From NCBI GenBank assembly GCA_045546915.1, contig JAZQDU010000014.1, forward strand, positions 1 through 11,791: DNA of 11,791 nt, in the 5' to 3' direction. Each line of letters starts with the position of its first letter. Positions within the stretch are counted from its first letter, which is position 1. Made by a program: the position numbers and the translations under genes. The stretch is from UMGS172 sp045546915 (GTDB lineage: Bacteria > Bacillota > Clostridia > Oscillospirales > Acutalibacteraceae). Below the pieces are notes generated by a model. It worked only from the letters and a program-made list of their open reading frames with translations. It searched no databases and was not told where the DNA came from. Shown here one piece after another: positions 1 through 5,886 of this stretch.

Positions 1-776
1 CTATACCTAAAACGCTTACAACGGTAGGTCAGTATGCCTTTAACGGATGTAATGCTTTAAGCACCGTTAATTATGCAGGAACTCAGGCAAACAAAAATAA
101 TATTTCTATTGGAACATACAACGCAAGGTTTAAAAACGCTACTTGGAACTGTGCAGAACCTGTTGCAGTTAAAATTACATCGCAGCCGACAAGCGTTACG
201 GTTGCAAATGGCAAAACCGCTACCGTTACTGTTGGTGCTGTAGGTGACGGTCTTACCTATAAGTGGTATTTCAAAAACAAAAACGGTAGCAAATTTACCC
301 TTACTACAAGTTTTACCGGCAACAAATACTCTGTTTCTATGACTCCCGAACGCGACGGCAGACAACTTTACTGCGTAATTACCGATAAGTACGGCAACTC
401 GGTTACAACCAATACCGTAACCATCGGTTTACCGACAGCAGTTAAAATTACTAAACAACCTACCAGCGTTTGGGCGAAAAAAGGTGAAATGGCAACCGTA
501 AAGGTAGAAGCAACCGGTGACGGTCTTACCTACAAGTGGTATTTTAAAAACAAAAACGGTAGCAAATTTACCCTTACTACAAGTTTTACCGGCAACAAAT
601 ACTCTGTTTCTATGACTCCCGAACGCGACGGCAGACAACTCTACTGTGTAATTACCGATAAGTACGGCAATTCGGTTACAACCACCAGCGTAACCTTAAA
701 TCTTACCTCTTCGAGCAGCGGTTTTGATGATTATGTCCCCGGTGAAGAAGACGAAGGTTTCGGACCTTGGGTCTGA
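1..776 (+). CDS. 3' end of a BspA-like LRR / Ig-like repeat surface protein (partial)
   Basis: The reading frame is open from the left edge (first full codon at base 3) to TGA at 774-776, giving 257 visible residues; the N-terminus and any signal peptide lie outside. Residues 1-51 match the last unit of a BspA-type leucine-rich repeat (IPKTLTTVGQYAFNGC, then an NYAGTQ stretch, ending NATWNC). Residues about 52-143 and 143-235 are two Ig-like beta-sandwich repeats, each with a QPTSV start, a YKWYF strand and an LYCVITDKYGN strand with the usual W and C. The last 20 or so residues are Ser- and acid-rich (SSSSGFDDY, then GEEDEGFGPWV). No LPXTG, SLH or dockerin signal is seen at the C-terminus, so attachment is unclear. 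BspA/Ig proteins are typically secreted adhesins or binding proteins; that role is inferred from family. Its gene is followed directly by a strong terminator. Confidence 0.85.
   Translation, partial: IPKTLTTVGQYAFNGCNALSTVNYAGTQANKNNISIGTYNARFKNATWNCAEPVAVKITSQPTSVTVANGKTATVTVGAVGDGLTYKWYFKNKNGSKFTLTTSFTGNKYSVSMTPERDGRQLYCVITDKYGNSVTTNTVTIGLPTAVKITKQPTSVWAKKGEMATVKVEATGDGLTYKWYFKNKNGSKFTLTTSFTGNKYSVSMTPERDGRQLYCVITDKYGNSVTTTSVTLNLTSSSSGFDDYVPGEEDEGFGPWV
243..683 (+). repeat. Near-identical 168-base direct repeat encoding the core of the two Ig-like domains
   Basis: Bases 243-410 and 516-683 align without gaps at an offset of 273 bases (91 codons). I count five differences, all third-position C/T changes that leave the 56 encoded residues identical. 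Sequence on either side within each Ig unit is clearly divergent (for example VTVANGKTATV against VWAKKGEMATV). This is an internal tandem domain duplication. Confidence 0.93.
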
Positions 777-786
777 TATAAAACAC

Positions 787-823
787 AAAAAAGATGTGTG
801 GATTTTTCCACACATCTTTTTTT
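787..823. terminator. Bidirectional intrinsic terminator between convergent genes
   Basis: Bases 787-802 pair perfectly with 807-822 around a TTTT loop. The GC-containing core is GATGTGTGGA/TCCACACATC. Six A precede and seven T follow, so either strand reads as a hairpin plus U-run. It starts 11 bases after the surface-protein stop codon on the plus strand and lies 5 bases past the stop of the 828-1058 gene on the minus strand, so it can serve both. Confidence 0.9.
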
Positions 824-827
824 AATG

Positions 828-1058
828 TTATCCTCTACGGCAACGGCAAAAACGGGCTACTGCCAAAATAACGAGTGCCACGAAAAACACAATTGCCAAT
901 ACAATAACGGCTGCAAGGTTTGCCATAATGGTTGCCGAGAAAACTGTTCCGATAATCACGCCGATTGCTACGGCAAAAAGGGCAATCAAAATGCCGGGAA
1001 TTACCGCAAAACAAAAACTACGGCAGGTGTTACATCCGTAAAAGTCGTTGTTATTCAT
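828..1058 (-). CDS. Small two-helix membrane protein with clustered cysteines, function unknown
   Basis: I do not recognise a named family. The 76-residue product has a short polar N-terminus with Cys9, Cys12 and Cys16 (YGCNTCRSFC), a hydrophobic segment at about 17-40, a short break (ATIMAN), a second hydrophobic segment at about 46-68, and a basic, Cys-containing tail (RFCRCRRG). This predicts an integral membrane hairpin with both Cys-bearing ends on the same face, probably cytoplasmic because of the basic tail. The ATG at 1056-1058 has an AAGGA-type ribosome binding site about 10 bases upstream, and the stop abuts a terminator, both supporting a real gene. It lies 89 bases downstream of argH on the same strand, without an obvious terminator between, so read-through from the arg operon is possible. 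A functional link to arginine synthesis is not indicated. Confidence 0.6.
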   Translation of the reverse strand: MNNNDFYGCNTCRSFCFAVIPGILIALFAVAIGVIIGTVFSATIMANLAAVIVLAIVFFVALVILAVARFCRCRRG

Positions 1059-1108
1059 ACTTATACCGTCCTTAATTTTTTATTACGTCGGCTTACACCA
1101 ACCTTTAT

Positions 1109-1138
1109 ATAATATGAAAGTATAAGTGATTTTGACAG
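1109..1138 (-). promoter_or_regulatory. Possible promoter for the small membrane protein gene
   Basis: Read on the minus strand, CTGTCA (1133-1138) and TATTAT (1109-1114) are 18 bases apart, a weak -35 and good -10 match. The same place reads CATATTATA (1108-1116), which also fits the -10 shape known for sporulation sigma factors E/K (CATA-N3-TA). No clear matching -35 was found, so the sigma factor is undecided. Confidence 0.35.
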
Positions 1139-1147
1139 CGACAAAAA

Positions 1148-2524
1148 CTAAATCTCGTTAAGTCTTTCTTTGAGTTCTGCTACCTGAAGTTTCACCTGAC
1201 CGGGTGCGGGACCGCCGTAAACAGTACGGTCGGAAACGCACTTTTCAAGGTCAATAGCAGTGTATACGCCCTCGTCGAACAGGTCACACACCTTTTTATA
1301 TTCCTCTAACGGCAGGTCTTCAAGCGTTGTATTAAGTTCAATACAACGGGCAACCAACTCTCCCGTTGCTTTATAAGCATCACGGAAGGGCAATCCCTTA
1401 GAAACAAGGAAGTCGGCACAGTCGGTAGCGTTAATAAATCCGCCCGAAGCCGCTTTTCTCATATTCTGTTTATTAACCTTAATTGTACCAAGCATGGGTA
1501 TAAATGCAGTCAAGCATTTTTCTACGGTATCAATCGCATCAAATATTGCCTCTTTATCCTCCTGCATATCCTTATTGTATGCAAGCGGAATACCTTTTAA
1601 GGCTGTAAGAAGCGTCATGGTATCGCCAAACACACGGCCCGATTTACCTCTTACGAGTTCCGCAATGTCGGGGTTTTTCTTTTGAGGCATTATCGAAGAA
1701 CCGGTCGAAAAAGCATCATCAAGTTCAATAAACTTGAACTCACCCGAACACCAAAGGATTATTTCTTCCGAAAAACGCGAAAGATGTACCATAATAATAG
1801 AAAGTGCCGCCGCTAATTCCATACAAAAATCGCGGTCGGAAACACCGTCAAGGCTGTTTCTTGTAACGCCGCTCATATTAAGTTTTTGGGCAACCAGTTG
1901 TCTGTTCAAAGGATAGGTTGTTCCTGCTAAAGCACACGAGCCCAACGGAGACACGTTCATGCGTTTCTGACAATCCTTAATTCGGTCGATATCACGCAAA
2001 CACATCTCGGCATAGGCTAACAACTGATGTCCAAAAACAATAGGCTGTGCCCTTTGAAGATGGGTATATCCCGGCATTACCGTATCATAGTATTCTTCAG
2101 CCTTTTCGCCAATGGTTTCGACAAAAGATTTCAGCAAAGAAATAATCTCGTCACACTCATCGCGCAAGTAAAGACGAATGTCCAAAGCCACCTGGTCATT
2201 ACGGCTTCGTGCAGTATGCAAACGCTTGCCTGCGTCACCTATTCTTGCAGTAAGTTCAGCCTCTATAAAGGTGTGGATATCCTCGGTAACGTCGTCAAAA
2301 AGCAGTTGGCCCGATTCGATATCGGCAAGTATACCCTTTAACCCGTCGACGATTTTTTTCATATCGTCTTTTGGGATTATGCCTGTTGCACCTAACATTT
2401 CAGCATGTGCTACCGAGCCCTCGATATCCTGACGGTACATGCGGCTGTCAAACGGCAGCGAACGGTTAAAATCGTTGGTCCTCGGGTCTAATTCTTTTTT
2501 AAATCTTCCGGTCCAGAGTTTCAT
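1148..2524 (-). CDS. argH: Argininosuccinate lyase
   Basis: ArgH splits argininosuccinate into arginine and fumarate, the last step of arginine synthesis, as a cytoplasmic homotetramer of the fumarase/aspartase superfamily. The 458-residue product has the usual family length. Visible landmarks are TARSRNDQVALD (104-115), GYTHLQRAQP with His155 (152-161), and the superfamily signature GSSIMPQKKNPD (275-286), whose Ser277 is the position of the catalytic serine. The start at 2524 (MKLWTGRF) was chosen because AGGAG lies 8 bases upstream; the frame is open 13 codons further, but that extension does not resemble the family. The stop is TAG. The gene follows argG by 60 bases with no terminator, so the two form an operon. 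The intercistronic gap contains a stem-loop that does not look like a terminator. Confidence 0.97.
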   Translation of the reverse strand: MKLWTGRFKKELDPRTNDFNRSLPFDSRMYRQDIEGSVAHAEMLGATGIIPKDDMKKIVDGLKGILADIESGQLLFDDVTEDIHTFIEAELTARIGDAGKRLHTARSRNDQVALDIRLYLRDECDEIISLLKSFVETIGEKAEEYYDTVMPGYTHLQRAQPIVFGHQLLAYAEMCLRDIDRIKDCQKRMNVSPLGSCALAGTTYPLNRQLVAQKLNMSGVTRNSLDGVSDRDFCMELAAALSIIMVHLSRFSEEIILWCSGEFKFIELDDAFSTGSSIMPQKKNPDIAELVRGKSGRVFGDTMTLLTALKGIPLAYNKDMQEDKEAIFDAIDTVEKCLTAFIPMLGTIKVNKQNMRKAASGGFINATDCADFLVSKGLPFRDAYKATGELVARCIELNTTLEDLPLEEYKKVCDLFDEGVYTAIDLEKCVSDRTVYGGPAPGQVKLQVAELKERLNEI

Positions 2525-2550
2525 TTTTCGTACTCCTAATATGTCACAAG

Positions 2551-2575
2551 CGCGACGGAACAAAATCCCGCCGCG
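2551..2575 (-). other. Stem-loop in the argG-argH intercistronic gap
   Basis: In the argGH transcript, bases 2575-2566 pair with 2560-2551: ten base pairs, including two G-U wobbles, around a five-base UUUUG loop. The two wobbles pair only in this orientation; on the other strand they are A/C mismatches. No U-run follows, so this is not an intrinsic terminator. It sits between the argG stop and the argH ribosome binding site and could affect mRNA stability, processing or argH translation. Confidence 0.6.
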
Positions 2576-2584
2576 TCAGTTTAA

Positions 2585-3808
2585 TTATTTTCCTAATTTT
2601 TTATTGAGTTTTGCCTGAACTTTAATGGGCAAACCGAAGAGGTTGATAAAGCCTGCCGAATCGGTCTGGTCATATGCGCCCTCATCATCACCGAATGATG
2701 CAATTTCGTCATCATAAAGTGAATACGGAGAGGTTACACCGGCGTTAATGATATTGCCTTTGTAAAGTTTGAGTTTTACATCACCGGTAACATTCTGCTG
2801 TGTAGAATCAACAAAAGCCGAAAGTGCTTCTCTAAGCGGTGTGAACCACTGACCGAAATAAACAAGTTCACCAAATTTCTGTGCAACAAGTTTCTTATAG
2901 TGCGAGGTATCGCGGTCAAGCGTAAGCATTTCGAGAATTTCATGTGCTTTGTAAAGAATAGCACCACCGGGAGTCTCATAAACACCGCGGCTCTTCATGC
3001 CGACAAGACGGTTTTCTACGATATCAAGTAAACCGATACCGTTTTTGCCACCGATTTCGTTCAAGGTTTCAACGATTTTGAGAGCGCTCATTTCCTTGCC
3101 GTCAACCGATGTAGGAACACCCTTTTCAAAATGAATTGTTACATAAGTGGGTACATCGGGAGCCTGTTCGGGGCTAACACCCATCTCAAGGAAACCTTCC
3201 TTATTATAAAGAGGTTCATTTGCAGGGTCCTCAAGGTCCATGCCCTCGTGAGAAAGATGCCATACGTTTTTATCTTTAGAATAATTGGTTTCGCGGTTAA
3301 TTTTGAGAGGAATGTTATGTGCTTCAGCATACTCAATTTCTTCTTCACGAGATTTAATATCCCATTCTCTCCAAGGAGCAATGATGTGAAGGTCGGGAGC
3401 AAATGCCTTAATGGTAAGTTCAAAACGAACCTGGTCGTTACCTTTACCGGTACAGCCGTGGCAAATAGCATCAGCGCCTTCTTTAAGAGCAATGTCAACA
3501 AGACCTTTTGCGATGCAAGGACGTGCATGCGAGGTTCCGAGCAAATAAGTCTCGTAATCGGCACCGGCTTTAAGGCAAGGCCAAATATAATCCTCAACAT
3601 ACTCCTCTTTGAGGTCGAGTACATAGAGTTTAGATGCACCGGTCTTTATTGCTTTTTCTTCAAGTCCGTCAAGTTCAGTACCTTGACCAACGTCACCCGA
3701 AACGGCGATAACTTCACAGTTATTATAATTCTCTTTAAGCCAAGGGATAATGATTGATGTATCAAGTCCGCCTGAGTAGGCAAGAACAACCTTTTTAATT
3801 TCTTTCAT
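2585..3808 (-). CDS. argG: Argininosuccinate synthase
   Basis: ArgG joins citrulline and aspartate with ATP, via a citrulline-adenylate, to give argininosuccinate; it acts in the cytoplasm as a tetramer. The 407-residue product has normal length. The N-terminus carries the PP-loop AYSGGLDTS (residues 10-18) that binds ATP, and further in is HGCTGKGNDQVRFE, a hallmark of the family; NYSKDKNVWHLSHEG and LEDP follow as expected. The start at 3808 (MKEIKKVV) is supported by GGGAGG about 9 bases upstream; a 15-codon upstream extension of the open frame is not family-like. It is the first gene of the argG-argH operon, with a promoter about 40 bases upstream and two ARG-box-like sites beyond that, suggesting arginine-dependent control by an ArgR/AhrC regulator. 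Confidence 0.97.
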   Translation of the reverse strand: MKEIKKVVLAYSGGLDTSIIIPWLKENYNNCEVIAVSGDVGQGTELDGLEEKAIKTGASKLYVLDLKEEYVEDYIWPCLKAGADYETYLLGTSHARPCIAKGLVDIALKEGADAICHGCTGKGNDQVRFELTIKAFAPDLHIIAPWREWDIKSREEEIEYAEAHNIPLKINRETNYSKDKNVWHLSHEGMDLEDPANEPLYNKEGFLEMGVSPEQAPDVPTYVTIHFEKGVPTSVDGKEMSALKIVETLNEIGGKNGIGLLDIVENRLVGMKSRGVYETPGGAILYKAHEILEMLTLDRDTSHYKKLVAQKFGELVYFGQWFTPLREALSAFVDSTQQNVTGDVKLKLYKGNIINAGVTSPYSLYDDEIASFGDDEGAYDQTDSAGFINLFGLPIKVQAKLNKKLGK

Positions 3809-3844
3809 GGTAAAAACCCTCCCAAAAAAATTATCAATAAACAC

Positions 3845-3872
3845 ATTATACACGCTTTAATATAAAAATCAA
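3845..3872 (-). promoter_or_regulatory. Predicted sigma-A promoter of argGH
   Basis: On the minus strand TTGATT (3867-3872) and a perfect TATAAT (3845-3850) are 16 bases apart. The predicted start point near 3838 leaves a leader of about 30 bases before the argG ATG, too short for a T-box or riboswitch, so control is more likely by a DNA-binding regulator. Confidence 0.7.
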
Positions 3873-3890
3873 GCCCTTTTTGTAAAAAAG

Positions 3891-3904
3891 TTTATTTTTA
3901 TGCA
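3891..3904. promoter_or_regulatory. ARG-box-like operator, site 1
   Basis: TTTATTTTTATGCA matches the half-symmetric ArgR/AhrC consensus TKMATWWWWATKMA at 13 of 14 positions by my count. It lies about 19 bases upstream of the argG -35 hexamer. AT-rich consensus sites occur by chance in AT-rich spacers, so the call rests on position next to argGH and on the second site. Confidence 0.5.
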
Positions 3905-3921
3905 CTTTTTTCGCAAAATTA

Positions 3922-3935
3922 TAAATATTTATACA
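3922..3935. promoter_or_regulatory. ARG-box-like operator, site 2
   Basis: TAAATATTTATACA matches the same consensus at 12 of 14 positions. Its centre is 31 bases from that of site 1, about three helical turns, so two ArgR units could sit on the same DNA face. Taken alone it would be weak. Confidence 0.4.
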
Positions 3936-3987
3936 TTTTTTGTGTATAATAGGCTTTTTTTTGATAATTTATGCAACACAATCGCCT

Positions 3988-4002
3988 GCAACCTGTGGTT
4001 GC
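3988..4002. promoter_or_regulatory. Operator-like palindrome A (6-3-6)
   Basis: GCAACC-TGT-GGTTGC is a perfect two-fold symmetric site. Bases 3990-4002 recur as an exact inverted copy at 4125-4137. This fits either a dimeric DNA-binding protein site or a small RNA hairpin. Confidence 0.5.
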
Positions 4003-4056
4003 GACGAATTCCCTTCAAATTTTTCCGATTTTTTGGTTGTAAAGAAAAGTTTACCT

Positions 4057-4073
4057 TGTTAAGTTGCTTAACA
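4057..4073. promoter_or_regulatory. Operator-like palindrome B (7-3-7)
   Basis: TGTTAAG-TTG-CTTAACA is a perfect palindrome with a three-base centre, a different sequence from palindromes A and C but the same geometry. Its centre (4065) lies 70 bases from A and 67 from C. Confidence 0.4.
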
Positions 4074-4124
4074 CAAAAAATTTGTCGCATAATATGTCGA
4101 AATTTGGCAATCTTTTAATTTTTA

Positions 4125-4139
4125 GCAACCACAGGTTTC
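4125..4139. promoter_or_regulatory. Operator-like palindrome C, inverted copy of A
   Basis: GCAACC-ACA-GGTTTC is palindrome A in the opposite orientation with one changed base (14 of 15 identical). Its centre is 137 bases from that of A, close to 13 helical turns, and about 60 bases upstream of the -10 of the glmM-fusion promoter, a suitable place for a regulator. Confidence 0.5.
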
Positions 4140-4168
4140 GAAAACTTCAATGAAAACTTGGTGGTTTA

Positions 4169-4198
4169 TTAAGATTTTGTTTGCTATTATTATAATAG
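4169..4198 (+). promoter_or_regulatory. Predicted promoter of the glmM-fusion/nagB operon
   Basis: A perfect TATAAT lies at 4191-4196; the best -35 at 16 bases is the poor TTAAGA (4169-4174). The -10 sits inside a 15-base perfect palindrome, CTATTAT-T-ATAATAG (4184-4198), so a repressor bound there would block the promoter. Expected leader is about 50 bases. Confidence 0.5.
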
Positions 4199-4255
4199 TA
4201 TGTTGCTTTTTAGCGACATCGAGGCACAATTCAAAAAACAATAAGGAGTTTTGAT

Positions 4256-5872
4256 ATGACTATCGGTGAGAAAATTACCAATCTGCGTGTAGCAGCAAAC
4301 ATTTCTCAGGAACAGTTGGCGGAAAAGATGGACGTTTCACGTCAATCGGTGTCAAAATGGGAGATGGGTCAGGCATTGCCTCAGATAGACAAGGTTCTTC
4401 TTCTTTGCGAACTCTTCGGCGTAACCACCGACGAGCTTTTGCAGGACAGCATTGTTATTGACCGCAATGCTATTGACGGCGACTATAAAAATAAGTACTT
4501 CGGTACTGACGGTTTCAGAGGCGAGGCCAATCGCGGACTTACCTCTATGCAGGCCTATAAAGTAGGTCGTTTTTTGGGTTGGTACTACTCGACTTCTGCG
4601 TCGGGTTGCACCAAAGCAGGCTACCGTCCTAAAATTGTTATCGGTAAAGATACCCGCCGTTCAAGTTACATGCTTGAATATTCAATCGTTGCAGGTATTA
4701 CCGCTTCGGGTGCTGACGCTTATATGCTTCATGTTACCACAACACCGAGCGTTTCTTACGTTACCCGTCAAGACGAGTTTGACTGCGGTATTATGATAAC
4801 CGCATCACACAACCCGTTCTACGATAACGGTATTAAGGTTATTAACCGCTACGGCGAAAAACTTGACGATAAAACCACTGCGTTTATTGAGGCTTATATT
4901 GATGGCAACATGGGTGCTTTGGGCATTGAGGGCAACGATATCCCCTTAGCAACAAGAGACCGTATCGGTTGCATTGTCGACTATGCTTCGGGTAGAAACC
5001 GTTATGTAGCCTACCTCATTTCTTTGGCATCACATTCTTATAAAAATCTTAAAATCGGTCTTGATTGCGCTAACGGTGCTTCTTGGATGATAGCACGTCA
5101 GGTATTCGGTGCATTGGGAGCACAAACTGTTATTCTCGGTGCCGACCCTGATGGTCTTAACGTTAACCGTGATTGCGGTTCAACCCATATTGAAAACCTT
5201 TGCAAACTTGTAAAAGAGCAACATCTTGATTTGGGCTTTGCTTTTGACGGTGACTGTGACCGCTGTATCGCGGTTGACGGCAACGGCAACGAGGTTGACG
5301 GCGACAAAATGCTTTACATTTTAGGCAAACGTCTTAAAACAAGAGGAATGCTTAAAAACAACACCGTAGTTGCTACCGTTATGTCAAACAGCGGTTTTGT
5401 TGCAAGCCTTGAAGAAGCAGGTATGAACTGCGTTCAGACTGCTGTTGGCGACCGCTTTGTTTATGAGTGCATGCAGGAAAACGATTACGGCCTTGGCGGT
5501 GAGCAGTCGGGTCACATTATACTTAAAAAGTATGCCACTACCGGTGACGGACTTCTTACAGCTATCATGATAACTGAAGAAATTTGTGATACCAAATCTA
5601 CCCTTGCCGAACTTGCAGAACCTGTAAAACTTTATCCACAGGTTACCAAAAACATTCGCGTTAAAGATAAAAACGCTGCTACTACCGATGCCGATGTTTT
5701 ACAAGAGGTTAAGGAAGTAGAAAAACTTATTAACGGTAGAGGCAGAGTTCTTCTTCGTCAAAGCGGTACCGAACCTGTTGTTCGTGTAATGGTTGAAAGT
5801 GAAGAGCACTGTGAAGAATATGTTGACCGTATTGTAGAAAAAATAATTGCAAAAGGTCATAAAGCAGAATAA
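4256..5872 (+). CDS. glmM: XRE-type HTH domain fused to complete phosphoglucosamine mutase
   Basis: GlmM interconverts glucosamine-6-phosphate and glucosamine-1-phosphate, the entry to UDP-GlcNAc and cell wall synthesis. Residues about 7-62 form a complete Cro/C1 helix-turn-helix, with recognition helix SRQSVSKWE. After a short linker (66-79) the full enzyme starts at KYFGTDGFRGEAN (80-92). It has the phosphorylated serine in TASHNP (Ser184), metal loop DGDCDR (331-336), sugar-binding GGEQSGH (414-420) and phosphate-binding RQSGTEP (501-507). The enzyme part is about 458 residues, close to free-standing GlmM (about 445), so nothing is missing. The ATG has AAGGAG 7 bases upstream. The frame is continuous, and no Met lies between the two domains near the usual GlmM start. 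nagB follows 14 bases later. Both domains look functional, suggesting an enzyme that also binds DNA; that role is inference. Confidence 0.93.
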   Translation: MTIGEKITNLRVAANISQEQLAEKMDVSRQSVSKWEMGQALPQIDKVLLLCELFGVTTDELLQDSIVIDRNAIDGDYKNKYFGTDGFRGEANRGLTSMQAYKVGRFLGWYYSTSASGCTKAGYRPKIVIGKDTRRSSYMLEYSIVAGITASGADAYMLHVTTTPSVSYVTRQDEFDCGIMITASHNPFYDNGIKVINRYGEKLDDKTTAFIEAYIDGNMGALGIEGNDIPLATRDRIGCIVDYASGRNRYVAYLISLASHSYKNLKIGLDCANGASWMIARQVFGALGAQTVILGADPDGLNVNRDCGSTHIENLCKLVKEQHLDLGFAFDGDCDRCIAVDGNGNEVDGDKMLYILGKRLKTRGMLKNNTVVATVMSNSGFVASLEEAGMNCVQTAVGDRFVYECMQENDYGLGGEQSGHIILKKYATTGDGLLTAIMITEEICDTKSTLAELAEPVKLYPQVTKNIRVKDKNAATTDADVLQEVKEVEKLINGRGRVLLRQSGTEPVVRVMVESEEHCEEYVDRIVEKIIAKGHKAE

Positions 5873-5886
5873 AAAGGAGAAAAGTT

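Larger units (their letters stand above)
3951..4168. other. Gene-free part of the argG / glmM-fusion divergent intergenic region
   Basis: No credible coding frame: the only open frame here (3900-4118, +) lacks a ribosome binding site and is rich in Phe/Ile/Cys from AT-rich DNA. A TATAAT at 3945-3950 (+) in TGTGTATAAT context has no convincing -35, but could start a long leader toward the glmM fusion. The stretch holds three short palindromes, listed separately, and an 8-base direct repeat GAAAACTT follows one of them (4140-4147 and 4152-4159). Confidence 0.5.

Noticed and set aside
798..1112. 104-codon open frame on the plus strand
   Set aside because: It starts inside the terminator stem and is antisense to the small membrane protein, which has a better start, ribosome binding site and hydrophobic pattern.
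3131..3757. 208-codon open frame on the plus strand
   Set aside because: Lies entirely antisense within argG, has no ribosome binding site, and argG is unambiguous.
3809..3838. T-box or riboswitch ahead of argG
   Set aside because: The predicted leader is only about 30 bases, too short for these RNAs.
3900..4118. 72-codon open frame in the argG/glmM intergenic region
   Set aside because: No ribosome binding site and an AT-driven Phe/Ile/Cys composition; the region carries regulatory-type palindromes instead.
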